Source: SAR324 cluster bacterium
GTDB lineage: Bacteria > SAR324 > NAC60-12
Direction of reading: 5' to 3'
DNA length: 49,882 nucleotides
Assembly: GCA_015232315.1 (NCBI GenBank)
Contig: JADFZZ010000036.1
Coordinates: 1-49,882 of the forward strand
This document shows, one piece after another, positions 28,693-37,045 of the stretch (the first letter of the stretch is position 1; each line of letters begins with the position of its first letter). A model generated the notes under the pieces. It was given only the letters and a program-made list of their open reading frames with translations, had not been told where the DNA came from and did not search any database. Made by a program: the position numbers and the translations under genes.

Positions 28693-28999
28693 AGACCTCT
28701 TCTCCTTCTTCAAGGATCGTTTTATACATTAATCCGGGATTATTATGGTGTTTTTCCAAGTCTGATGGAGTGGCCACAATCAGGTCAAAAGGTATTTCCA
28801 GTCCCTTAATCTGGCGATATAAAAATTGGGCGGTATGCCTTCGATGTGTGCCTTCAGGCATCACCACCAACATATCAATATCACTTGTGGCTGTGGCTGT
28901 TCCACGTACCACTGAACCAAAAAGGATCAAACGAAGTGGTTGTACTAACTGGATAATATTTTCGGTAAGTTGTTTGACGACTGAAATGTTTATATCCAT
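28673..28999 (-). CDS. MNT-type minimal nucleotidyltransferase (antitoxin-like)
   Basis: The 108-residue protein is a minimal nucleotidyltransferase of the MNT type. The active-site motif is 'LFGSVVRGTATATSDID' with Gly28-Ser29, Asp40 and Asp42, and the third acid is probably Asp72 in 'IPFDLIV'. The C-terminus 'TILEEGEEVYVQSGI' is the usual family ending, so the gene appears intact. MNT proteins are normally paired with a HEPN RNase, which they neutralise by AMPylation; here only a HEPN fragment remains downstream. I use ATG 28999, which has AGGAG 9 nt upstream; a GTG at 29020 is less likely. It lies within the leucine gene cluster. Confidence 0.88.
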   Translation of the reverse strand: MDINISVVKQLTENIIQLVQPLRLILFGSVVRGTATATSDIDMLVVMPEGTHRRHTAQFLYRQIKGLEIPFDLIVATPSDLEKHHNNPGLMYKTILEEGEEVYVQSGI

Positions 29000-29016
29000 G
29001 ATTTCATCTCCTGTGA

Positions 29017-29463
29017 TCACATTCTGGCAACAACAGCCATGGTGGCTGTCATTTTGGAAACAAGTTTTTCCTGTCCGTTGTGGATCGAATAAACCCAGGC
29101 TTCGGTGACAATCACTGTTTTTCCTGGTTTGATGACTTCCCCACGGCAGCGTACCGATTCGCCAATGCCGGGACGGAGCAGGTTGAGTTTGAATTCAATG
29201 CTGAGAATGGCTTCATCCGAGCCAATCAGGGAGCATGCCGCGGCTCCGGCGGTGTGATCCGCGATGGTGGCTTGCAAACCCGCGTGTAAAAATCCATTCT
29301 GCTGTAAATGATGGGACTTGACGGTTAACCGGCTTTCGCACCAGCCGGGGCCGCAATCCACCAGTTCAATTCCATTCTCATGCACAAAGGCCGCTGACTC
29401 AAACATGCGTCGGGCATTTTTCATAAAATCAGGGTCTTTGTAATTCAGGCGTTCATCGCTCAT
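29017..29463 (-). CDS. PaaI-family hotdog thioesterase
   Basis: The 148-residue hotdog-fold protein has the PaaI signature 'QQNGFLHAGLQATIADHTAGAAA', containing the His-Ala-Gly loop and the Asp on the central helix, followed by 'SIEFKLNLLRPGIGESVRCRGEVIKPGKTVIVTEAWVY' in three strands. It hydrolyses acyl-CoA thioesters, perhaps clearing dead-end CoA esters from leucine breakdown. The start overlaps the HMG-CoA lyase stop by 4 bp (ATGA), so it is translationally coupled to the catabolic operon. Substrate is not deducible. Confidence 0.9.
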   Translation of the reverse strand: MSDERLNYKDPDFMKNARRMFESAAFVHENGIELVDCGPGWCESRLTVKSHHLQQNGFLHAGLQATIADHTAGAAACSLIGSDEAILSIEFKLNLLRPGIGESVRCRGEVIKPGKTVIVTEAWVYSIHNGQEKLVSKMTATMAVVARM

Positions 29464-30374
29464 GGTGAATCTCCGTTATAAAGAGCCTTCCCGGCTCGTG
29501 ATCGTATGCCGCATCCCAGAAAACTGGTGATTTCATGTCCAATCGCTACAATTTTTTCCAGATCAATTCCGGTATGAATTCCCATACCCCGGAGCATGTA
29601 AAGCACATCTTCGGTGGCAACATTGCCTGAAGCGCCTTGGGCATAGGGACATCCGCCCAGACCGGCAACCGAAGAATCAATCACAGAAATCCCCATTTGC
29701 AAAGCCGCAAAAATATTGGCCAGGGCCTGACCGTAAGTATCATGGAAATGAACTGCCAGTGCCGAAACCGGAATCTGCTGTATCAGATGTTCCAGCATGT
29801 GTTGGGTTTTGAGAGGCGTTCCGGTGCCGATGGTGTCGCCCAGTGAAATTTCATAACAGCCCATGTTAAACAGCGTTTTGGCAACATGCGTTACGGTTTC
29901 CACCTGAGTTTCTCCCTGATAGGGGCATCCCGAAACACACGAAACATAACCCCGGACTTTAATGCCCTGAACCAGGGCCTGTTCCATCACGGGTTCAAAC
30001 CGTTTCAGTGATTCCGCAATGGAACAGTTGATATTTTTTTGGGAAAAAGCTTCTGAGGCCGCACCAAAAACAGCGATTTCTGTGGTTCCCGACTCAATGG
30101 CCGATTCCAGTCCTTTCAGGTTGGGAACCAATGCGGAATAGGTCACGCCCGGTTTCCGGAATATACGTTTCATCACCTCAGCCGAATCCGCCATTTGGGG
30201 AACCCATTTGGGCGAAACAAAACTGGCTGATTCAATATGCGTAATTCCCGCGTCAGCCAGGGATTCGATCAGTTTCAGTTTGATCGGGATCGGCACAGGC
30301 ATGGATTCATTCTGCAATCCGTCTCGCGGGCCGACATCCACAATTTTTACTGTTGAGGGATAGGGATGGGTCAT
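29460..30374 (-). CDS. liuE: Hydroxymethylglutaryl-CoA lyase
   Basis: The 304-residue TIM-barrel enzyme splits HMG-CoA into acetyl-CoA and acetoacetate, the last step of leucine catabolism. Seen: 'DVGPRDGLQNE' near the N-terminus, 'SFVSPKWVPQMAD', 'YVSCVSGCPYQG', 'LGDTIGTGTP', metal-binding 'VHFHDTYGQALAN', and the family signature 'GLGGCPYAQGASGNVATED' with the essential Cys. Lengths and motifs are complete. The start overlaps the carboxylase alpha stop by 4 bp (30371-30374). Confidence 0.96.
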   Translation of the reverse strand: MTHPYPSTVKIVDVGPRDGLQNESMPVPIPIKLKLIESLADAGITHIESASFVSPKWVPQMADSAEVMKRIFRKPGVTYSALVPNLKGLESAIESGTTEIAVFGAASEAFSQKNINCSIAESLKRFEPVMEQALVQGIKVRGYVSCVSGCPYQGETQVETVTHVAKTLFNMGCYEISLGDTIGTGTPLKTQHMLEHLIQQIPVSALAVHFHDTYGQALANIFAALQMGISVIDSSVAGLGGCPYAQGASGNVATEDVLYMLRGMGIHTGIDLEKIVAIGHEITSFLGCGIRSRAGKALYNGDSP

Positions 30375-32377
30375 GCGGTTTCTCCTCTGGAAATTTCCAG
30401 CAATGCCACGCCTTCCTGAACCAGTTCTCCGGGAGAAAAGAATATTTCCTGAACCACGCCGTCAACTACCGCACGAATGGTGTGTTCCATTTTCATGGCT
30501 TCCATGATGACCAGCGGTTGATCTTTCTCCACCTTGTCTCCCTTGGTCACCATGACCTTGATAACAGTTCCGTTCATCGGTGCGTTCAGATTGCCTTCAT
30601 GACCATGATCCTTGCCTTCACCCAGATCAGGCATGACCTGTTCCAGAACAATGCGCTGATGTTCCATGAAAATGGTCAGGGTCTGTTGATACGCGACCAC
30701 AGACACATCAAATTTGTGTTTATTCAGGGTGACAGAAAGTATTCCATTTTCCAGTTTTCCAAAAATTTCATGCCAGTGACTGCCGATTTCTGCCAGAAAA
30801 TGTCCGGCTCCATGTTCGTGCAAACAGATGAGTAATTCCTTGCCTTTTGAATCTCTGAACCGGATTTCATGAACAGAGGGTTCATTCAAACGCCACCCAT
30901 CCATATTCAACCAGGGGGACCATTGGTCCTGGGGATTGATCAGGTGTTCATTGCGCCGTTGTCGGTTGAATACTTCGAACAAGGCACCCAGCACAGCGGC
31001 GCGTTCGGTTTGTTCAGGCAATTCCGTAAACAGGAATTCCCGGTTGTTTTCGATGAAATGAGTGTCTACTCCGCCTTTGCGGAAGGACTCATTTTCCGTG
31101 ATCCGATGTAAAAACTCAATGTTGGTTTTGACTCCTGCCACATGATAATCCGCCAGTGCCTGACTCATGCGGGACAGGGCCTGTTTTCGATTTTGATCCC
31201 AGACAATGAGTTTGGCGATCATCGGGTCGTAATACACCGTCACCGCATCCCCTTCTGTCACCCCGGTATCAATCCGTACATTGGGTGAAGTTTCCGGTGG
31301 TCGCAGATAATGCAGGGTTCCCGTGGAAGGCAAAAACTGATTTTCAGGATCTTCCGCATAAATTCTGGTTTCAAAGGCATGACCTTTGATCTGGAGTTGT
31401 TCCTGCTTCAACGGCAGAAGTTCGCCTGAAGCAACCCGTAATTGCCATTCAACCAGATCTTGTCCAGTGATCATTTCAGTCACAGGATGTTCCACCTGCA
31501 ACCGTGTGTTCATTTCCATGAAATAGAATGCGCCATTGGCATCCAGCAGAAATTCTACGGTGCCAGCCCCGACATAACCAATCACTTTAGCGGCTTCCAC
31601 AGCGGTTTCACCCATTTTTTTGCGTGTTTCCGATGCAAGTCCCGGTGCTGGTGCTTCTTCAATGATTTTTTGATGACGACGTTGCACCGAGCAATCCCGT
31701 TCAAACAGATAAACTCCATTGCCATGGGTGTCGGTGAATACCTGGATTTCCACATGACGGGGCTGTTGTACATATCGTTCAAGGAGCATGACACTGTTGC
31801 CAAAACTGGATTTGGCTTCACGTTGAGCCGCTTCGAGTGAGGATACAAAGTCTGAGGGATTTTTCACCACGCGCATTCCTTTTCCGCCACCACCGGCAAC
31901 GGCTTTCAGCAATACGGGATAGCCGGTTTTTTCGGCTTCACGGGCCAGATGTTCGGGGTCCTGGTTGTCACCGTGATAGCCGGGTACCAACGGAACACCT
32001 GCTTTTTCCATGATGGCTTTGGCCATACTTTTAGAACCCATCGCGACAATCGCTTCTGAGGGAGGACCAATGAACACCACCCCCTGAGCTTCGCATTGCC
32101 GGGCAAAATCAGCGTTTTCCGATAAAAATCCATAGCCGGGATGAATTGCTTCGGCACCAGTGTTTTTGGCAATTTCCAGAATTTTTTCTCCACGCAGATA
32201 GCTTTCTCCGGCAGGCGAACCCCCAAGATACAAGGCTTCATCGGCCATTTTGACATGAGTCGCATTGGCATCCGCTTCAGAATAAACCGCGACACAATGG
32301 ATTCCCATTCGTTTCGCTGTCCGGATAACTCTACAGGCAATTTCACCACGATTCGCGATCAATATTTTTCTGAACAT
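30371..32377 (-). CDS. liuD: Methylcrotonyl-CoA carboxylase, biotin-containing alpha subunit
   Basis: The 668-residue subunit combines biotin carboxylase (about 1-450: 'ILIANRGEIACRVIRTAK', ATP-grasp loop 'AVAGGGGKGMRVV', 'FMEMNTRLQVEHPVTE'), a linker, and a C-terminal biotin carrier domain with 'EAMKMEH' (biotinylated Lys629). With the beta subunit it carboxylates 3-methylcrotonyl-CoA to 3-methylglutaconyl-CoA. Its length and its place among liu genes identify the methylcrotonyl rather than the propionyl-CoA enzyme. It is coupled to liuE by a 4-bp overlap and separated from liuC by 107 bp of non-coding DNA. Confidence 0.94.
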   Translation of the reverse strand: MFRKILIANRGEIACRVIRTAKRMGIHCVAVYSEADANATHVKMADEALYLGGSPAGESYLRGEKILEIAKNTGAEAIHPGYGFLSENADFARQCEAQGVVFIGPPSEAIVAMGSKSMAKAIMEKAGVPLVPGYHGDNQDPEHLAREAEKTGYPVLLKAVAGGGGKGMRVVKNPSDFVSSLEAAQREAKSSFGNSVMLLERYVQQPRHVEIQVFTDTHGNGVYLFERDCSVQRRHQKIIEEAPAPGLASETRKKMGETAVEAAKVIGYVGAGTVEFLLDANGAFYFMEMNTRLQVEHPVTEMITGQDLVEWQLRVASGELLPLKQEQLQIKGHAFETRIYAEDPENQFLPSTGTLHYLRPPETSPNVRIDTGVTEGDAVTVYYDPMIAKLIVWDQNRKQALSRMSQALADYHVAGVKTNIEFLHRITENESFRKGGVDTHFIENNREFLFTELPEQTERAAVLGALFEVFNRQRRNEHLINPQDQWSPWLNMDGWRLNEPSVHEIRFRDSKGKELLICLHEHGAGHFLAEIGSHWHEIFGKLENGILSVTLNKHKFDVSVVAYQQTLTIFMEHQRIVLEQVMPDLGEGKDHGHEGNLNAPMNGTVIKVMVTKGDKVEKDQPLVIMEAMKMEHTIRAVVDGVVQEIFFSPGELVQEGVALLEISRGETA

Positions 32378-32484
32378 GTTTCCTACTCAGACGAGAGATG
32401 TGAGAAATGAGATGTGAGTTTCTCAATATTTGAAAGATTCACTGATTTCATTGATGTTCGATAGGCAACGATAGTCCTCACCCC

Positions 32485-33285
32485 TCATTTTTCCCCACTA
32501 TTCAAGTGAACCCAGTTTGGCGACCGTTTTTCCAGAAACGCTGACAGGCCTTCCTGTCCTTCTTCTGAAATCCGGATTTGGGCAATGAGTTGGGTGGTGT
32601 AGGCGATCAATTCATCATTGATTGGTTGGTTTGCTACCTGAAAAATCATGTTTTTGGCTGTTTTTAACGCTTCCGGGCCATTGTTGAGCAGTGTCTGGAT
32701 CAACGCTTCTTGTTGAGTTCCAAGCTGATCAGGTTCCACCACTTCATGCACTAGTCCCAATTTAAGAGCCTCCTGCGCGGAAAATCGCTCACCCGTCAAA
32801 AACAGCCGTCGTGCGGCCCTTGAACCGATGGCTTGAATCACATAGGGGCTGATGGTTGCCGGAACAAGTCCCACCTTGACTTCACTCAGGGAGAAAGAAG
32901 CCTTTGAGGATGCGAGCGCAATGTCACAGCAGGCAACCAGTCCCACCGCGCCGCCAAAGGCCGCGCCCTGAACCACGGCAATCGTTGGTAACGGAAATCC
33001 ATTGAGCAGTGACATCAAGCGGGCTAGTGCGGAGGCATCCCGGGCGTTTTCTTCCAGAGACAGGTCTTTCATGCGCCGCATCCAATTCAGATCAGCCCCT
33101 GCGGAAAAACTTTTGCCTTCTGAGGCCAGAACCAATAACCGGAGTTCCTTGCGGATTGCCAAAGATTCCAGATGCTGAATCAACTGATGGATCACCAGAT
33201 CATCAAACGCATTGTGAATTTCCGGACGATTGAGGGTTAGGGTGGCAACACCCTGTGAGATATTTAACAAAACAGTTTCAGACAT
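32485..33285 (-). CDS. liuC: Methylglutaconyl-CoA hydratase (enoyl-CoA hydratase family)
   Basis: The 266-residue crotonase-fold protein shows 'VATLTLNRPEIHNAFDD', the oxyanion-hole segments 'SAGADLNWMRRM' and 'GAAFGGAVGLVACCDIALAS', and 'FSLSEVKVGLVPATISPYVI'. 'GADLNWM' is typical of the AUH/LiuC group. It hydrates 3-methylglutaconyl-CoA to HMG-CoA. It lies between the two carboxylase subunit genes, as in many liu operons. Confidence 0.93.
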   Translation of the reverse strand: MSETVLLNISQGVATLTLNRPEIHNAFDDLVIHQLIQHLESLAIRKELRLLVLASEGKSFSAGADLNWMRRMKDLSLEENARDASALARLMSLLNGFPLPTIAVVQGAAFGGAVGLVACCDIALASSKASFSLSEVKVGLVPATISPYVIQAIGSRAARRLFLTGERFSAQEALKLGLVHEVVEPDQLGTQQEALIQTLLNNGPEALKTAKNMIFQVANQPINDELIAYTTQLIAQIRISEEGQEGLSAFLEKRSPNWVHLNSGEK

Positions 33286-33320
33286 AGTCGCATTTTTTAT
33301 GAAGATTTATGTTGCAATCC

Positions 33321-33345
33321 CTTGCCACAGAGACTCTGCGGCAAG
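33321..33345. other. Intercistronic stem-loop between liuB and liuC
   Basis: CTTGCC and GGCAAG enclose a second short stem CAGAG/CTCTG, giving an 11-bp interrupted hairpin in the 95-bp gap. There is no clear T run, so it may tune mRNA stability or expression between operon genes. Confidence 0.45.
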
Positions 33346-33380
33346 CCCTCAATACCTGAAGACAATCTCTTTGAGTTGAT

Positions 33381-34988
33381 TTACATCCTGAATAATCCGA
33401 ATCGAGTGGGTTCAATCGGTGCGTTCAACGATGCAGAAATAGACAAGGCCAGCACTTTCCGCGTTTCCGCAGGATCAATGATTCCATCATCCCAAAGTCT
33501 GGCGCTGGCATAATACGGATGCCCCTGCTGGTCATATTCCGCAATGATCTGCTGTTTGTAGGTGTTTTGTGTTTCTGTGTCCCAGGGTTTGCCGCTTTTT
33601 TCTACGGAGGCACGTTTTACTTCGGCCAGCACTCCGGCGGCCTGTTCACCGCCCATGACCGAGATTCGGCTGTTGGGCCACATGAACAATAATCGCGGAT
33701 CATAAGCTCGTCCGCACATTCCATAATTTCCAGCACCGAAACTTCCGCCGACAATGAGGGTGAATTTGGGAACTTTGGTGGTGGCAACCGCGGTGACCAT
33801 TTTGGCTCCATGCTTGGCGATGCCGCCGGCTTCATATTTTTGTCCGACCATGAATCCGGAAATATTCTGTAAAAACACCAGCGGGATGTTTCGCTGACTG
33901 CATAATTCGATGAAATGAGCGCCCTTGACCGCTGATTCGGAAAACAGAATGCCATTATTGGCAATGATGCCCACCGGATAACCCCAGATTCTTGCGAATC
34001 CGCAGACCAGGGTTGGACCATAATATTGTTTGAATTCATCAAATTCAGAACCATCCACTACTCGTGCGATCACTTCCCTGATGTCGTAAGGTTTTCGCAA
34101 ATCCGTGGGAACAATCCCGTGAATTTCAGCAGGATCATAGAGCGGTGCAACGGGTCGGGTGATATCCAGAGAAACAGGTTTTTTATGATTCAGGCGAGAC
34201 ACGCATTGCCGCGCAAGCTGGAGTGCATGATGATCATTGTTGGCATAATAATCGGTCACTCCGGAAATTTTGGAATGCACATCCGCACCACCGAGTTCTT
34301 CAGCCGTGACGATTTCTCCGGTTGCCGCCTTGACCAGCGGAGGTCCTGCCAGAAAAATGGTTCCCTGATTTCTGACGATAATGCTCTGATCCGCCATTGC
34401 TGGAACATAAGCACCACCGGCAGTGCAGGATCCCATCACGACAGCGATCTGGGCAATTCCCTTGGCAGACATGTTGGCCTGGTTGAAAAAAATGTGTCCG
34501 AAATGGTCACGATCAGGAAATACTTCTGCTTGCTGAGGTAGATTGGCACCACCGGAATCCACCAGATAAACGCATGGGAGATGGTTTTCTTCAGCGATCT
34601 TCTGCGCACGTAAATGTTTTTTAACGGTCAGGGGATAGTACGTGCCGCCTTTGACTGTTGCGTCGTTGGCGACAATCATACACTCTTGCCCGCAAACGGT
34701 GCCGATTCCGGCAATCACTCCGGCGGCGGGAATCGCTTCATCATAAACCTGATAGGCCGCAAGCTGGGAGATTTCCAGAAAAGGCGCCCCGGGGTCCAGC
34801 AAGGTTTTGATCCGGTCACGAGGCAACAGTTTTCCACGTTCAACATGTCGCTTCCGGGAACCGGCCCCCCCGCCGAGTTTGATGGTTTCCACCAGTTGTT
34901 TCATCTCAGAAACCAGTTGATTCATGGTTCTGGCATTTTCTTGAAAGTCGTGGCTTCTCGTATTGATTTTACTGTGGATGACAGGCAT
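33381..34988 (-). CDS. liuB: Methylcrotonyl-CoA carboxylase beta subunit
   Basis: The 535-residue carboxyltransferase subunit has the two crotonase-like halves: N-terminal '[22 protein letters not shown]', '[25 protein letters not shown]' in consecutive segments, and C-terminal '[26 protein letters not shown]' and '[25 protein letters not shown]'. It transfers CO2 from carboxybiotin to 3-methylcrotonyl-CoA. I start at ATG 34988, which has AGGA 7-10 nt upstream and gives the standard length; the frame extends 60 nt further up without support and would overlap liuA. Confidence 0.95.
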   Translation of the reverse strand: MPVIHSKINTRSHDFQENARTMNQLVSEMKQLVETIKLGGGAGSRKRHVERGKLLPRDRIKTLLDPGAPFLEISQLAAYQVYDEAIPAAGVIAGIGTVCGQECMIVANDATVKGGTYYPLTVKKHLRAQKIAEENHLPCVYLVDSGGANLPQQAEVFPDRDHFGHIFFNQANMSAKGIAQIAVVMGSCTAGGAYVPAMADQSIIVRNQGTIFLAGPPLVKAATGEIVTAEELGGADVHSKISGVTDYYANNDHHALQLARQCVSRLNHKKPVSLDITRPVAPLYDPAEIHGIVPTDLRKPYDIREVIARVVDGSEFDEFKQYYGPTLVCGFARIWGYPVGIIANNGILFSESAVKGAHFIELCSQRNIPLVFLQNISGFMVGQKYEAGGIAKHGAKMVTAVATTKVPKFTLIVGGSFGAGNYGMCGRAYDPRLLFMWPNSRISVMGGEQAAGVLAEVKRASVEKSGKPWDTETQNTYKQQIIAEYDQQGHPYYASARLWDDGIIDPAETRKVLALSISASLNAPIEPTRFGLFRM

Positions 34989-35022
34989 GGATTTTCCTGA
35001 AAATAATGATCTGTTGGTAGAG

Positions 35023-36189
35023 TTAAACCGATTCCTTGAACAATTCACGGCCGATCAGCATGCGGCGGATTTCAGAAGTTCCGGCTCCGATTTCATACAA
35101 TTTCGCGTCTCTGAGAAGTCTGCCCGTTGGAAATTCATTGATATAGCCGTTTCCACCGAGACACTGGATTGCGTTCAAAGCCATTTGTGTCGCGTTTTCA
35201 GCGGTGTAAAGAATAACGCCGGCCGCATCCTTACGAGTGGTTTCACCACGGTCACAGGATTTGGCGACAGCATAGAGATAGCTTCGGCTGGCGTTGAGTG
35301 TCACATACATATCGGCCAGTTTTCCCTGAATGAGCTGGAATTCGCCAATGGACTGGCCAAACTGTTTGCGTTCATGGACATACGGAACAACCACATCCAG
35401 GCAGGCCTGCATGATGCCAACCGGTCCGCCGGAAAGAATGACCCGTTCATAATCCAATCCGCTCATCAAAACTTTAACTCCCTCATTTTCACGTCCGAGA
35501 ATATTTTCTGCGGGCACTTCGCAATCTTCAAAAATCAGTTCACAGGTATTGGAACCGCGCATCCCCAGTTTATCCAGTTTAACACCACGGGAAAATCCCT
35601 TGAAATTCCGTTCCACAATGAAGGCTGTGATGCCTTTGGGGCCTGCACCCGGTTGGGTTTTTGCGTAAATCACATACACACTGGATTCAGGTCCATTGGT
35701 GATCCACATTTTTGATCCGTTGAGGATATAACGATCGCCCTGCCTGTCAGCCCGGAGTGTCATGCTCACCACATCTGAGCCGGCATTGGGTTCGCTCATG
35801 GCCAACGCCCCCACATGTTCGCCACTCACCAGTTTGGGCAGGTATTTCAATTTTTGTTCGTGGGTTCCATTCCGGTTAATCTGATTCACACACAGGTTGG
35901 AATGTGCTCCATAGCTCAACCCGATACTGGCAGACGCTCGACTGATACATTCCATAGCAATGGCATGGGCCAGATAGCCCATTTGCGTACCGCCATATTC
36001 TTCTTTGACGGTCAAACCAAGGACACCCAGATTGCCCAGTTTTTTCCACAAATCCTGAGGGAATTCATTTTTCTGGTCGATTTCTGCCGCACGGGGCGCG
36101 ATTTCCCGGTTTGCGAAATCGGTGACAGTATCACGCAGCATGTCGATTTCTTGGCCAAGATCAAAGTTCAGGCTTGGGTAGGCTTTCAT
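35023..36189 (-). CDS. liuA: Isovaleryl-CoA dehydrogenase
   Basis: The 388-residue acyl-CoA dehydrogenase oxidises isovaleryl-CoA to 3-methylcrotonyl-CoA. The sequence is strongly like known IVD proteins: '[13 protein letters not shown]', '[23 protein letters not shown]', and '[22 protein letters not shown]' with catalytic Glu248, while the MCAD-type Glu is replaced in '[16 protein letters not shown]'. The start overlaps the liuR stop by 4 bp (36186-36189), coupling structural gene to regulator. Confidence 0.96.
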   Translation of the reverse strand: MKAYPSLNFDLGQEIDMLRDTVTDFANREIAPRAAEIDQKNEFPQDLWKKLGNLGVLGLTVKEEYGGTQMGYLAHAIAMECISRASASIGLSYGAHSNLCVNQINRNGTHEQKLKYLPKLVSGEHVGALAMSEPNAGSDVVSMTLRADRQGDRYILNGSKMWITNGPESSVYVIYAKTQPGAGPKGITAFIVERNFKGFSRGVKLDKLGMRGSNTCELIFEDCEVPAENILGRENEGVKVLMSGLDYERVILSGGPVGIMQACLDVVVPYVHERKQFGQSIGEFQLIQGKLADMYVTLNASRSYLYAVAKSCDRGETTRKDAAGVILYTAENATQMALNAIQCLGGNGYINEFPTGRLLRDAKLYEIGAGTSEIRRMLIGRELFKESV

Positions 36190-36626
36190 GAGACTCCTTC
36201 AGTTAAGGTTTCAATTTTTTGCTGTTGAGATAAAGTTGCGGCCAAGGCATTCTGACAACGGATTTTGGCACCATCCAGTTCTTCCATGATGATTTCAATA
36301 TCCCGCATTTGTTCCCGTAGCATGTTCTGGCGTTCATCAATTTTGGTCAGAAATGAACGCAACTGGACCACATTGCCATGTTCCGGATCATACATGTTGA
36401 TCAGTTCTTGACTTTCTTTCAGGGACAATCCCAGTCGTTTTCCTCTTAAAATCAACTTGATGCAGGTCCGGTCTTTGGCGGAATAAATCCGGGTTTGTCC
36501 GTTGCGTTCAGGATTGATCAGTCCCTGTTCTTCATAAAACCGGATCGTTCGTGTCGTGATGTCAAATTCCTGGGATAATTGTGTGATCGTATAGGTTCTT
36601 TCCGCGGATGTGCCTGAGTTCCCCAT
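36186..36626 (-). CDS. liuR: MerR-family regulator of leucine catabolism
   Basis: The 146-residue protein has a MerR winged-helix head ('[30 protein letters not shown]') and a long dimerisation coil, with no metal-binding cysteines at the C-terminus. This is the LiuR type, which represses or tunes liu genes in response to branched-chain acyl-CoA. It heads the operon and has AAGGAGA 5-6 nt before its ATG. Tandem TTTACGTAAAC sites lie 40-90 bp upstream and are the likely autoregulatory operator. Confidence 0.93.
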   Translation of the reverse strand: MGNSGTSAERTYTITQLSQEFDITTRTIRFYEEQGLINPERNGQTRIYSAKDRTCIKLILRGKRLGLSLKESQELINMYDPEHGNVVQLRSFLTKIDERQNMLREQMRDIEIIMEELDGAKIRCQNALAATLSQQQKIETLTEGVS

Positions 36627-36668
36627 GTGTTCTCCTTGATGTGTTCAAAATTAATGAATAGTTCAATA

Positions 36669-36720
36669 AACAATGTTTACGTAAACGTCAACTCTTTTTT
36701 ACGTAAACGTCAACATTGTT
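36669..36720 (-). promoter_or_regulatory. Tandem LiuR operator and liu promoter region
   Basis: Two nearly identical 17-18 bp sites (36675-36692 and 36698-36714) share TTTACGTAAACGTCAAC, with the palindrome TTTACGTAAA at the core. They are enclosed by inverted arms AACAATGTT (36669-36677) and AACATTGTT (36712-36720). On the minus strand each site reads TTGACGTTTACG, so the inner TTGACG can also act as a -35 box, with a poor -10 (TATTGA) 17 bp later. The shape resembles reported LiuR sites, from memory. Confidence 0.7.
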
Positions 36721-36804
36721 TTTTTATTAAGTATTTGAAAAAAGTACTTGCACCTTATCCGAGGTTCAAATATGGTTCCGCTTCTCAGATCATCCCCAAT
36801 GAAT

Positions 36805-36877
<73 letters not shown>

Positions 36878-36889
36878 CCTCTCAAAATC

Positions 36890-36905
36890 AAGCCCAGCGG
36901 GTTTT
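36890..36905 (+). terminator. Weak terminator after tRNA-Phe
   Basis: AAGCCC-AGC-GGGTTT forms a short hairpin with one G-T pair, followed by TT, 13 nt after the tRNA. It is plausible but weak. Confidence 0.35.
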
Positions 36906-37045
36906 CAACTTAAAAAAACAAAACACTTCCCAGTCATACAGAATTGTACACAGGTCACCGTTGAATCGTACATGAATCGTACACGGTTTTGGGGACCCTG
37001 AATACGAAGGGCAGTGGTTCCGTTTAAAGAATTAAAAAAAGCAGC

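Noticed and set aside
30371-32377. Propionyl-CoA or acetyl-CoA carboxylase alpha subunit
   Set aside because: Gene context (isovaleryl-CoA dehydrogenase, methylglutaconyl hydratase, HMG-CoA lyase) and the paired beta subunit indicate methylcrotonyl-CoA carboxylase.
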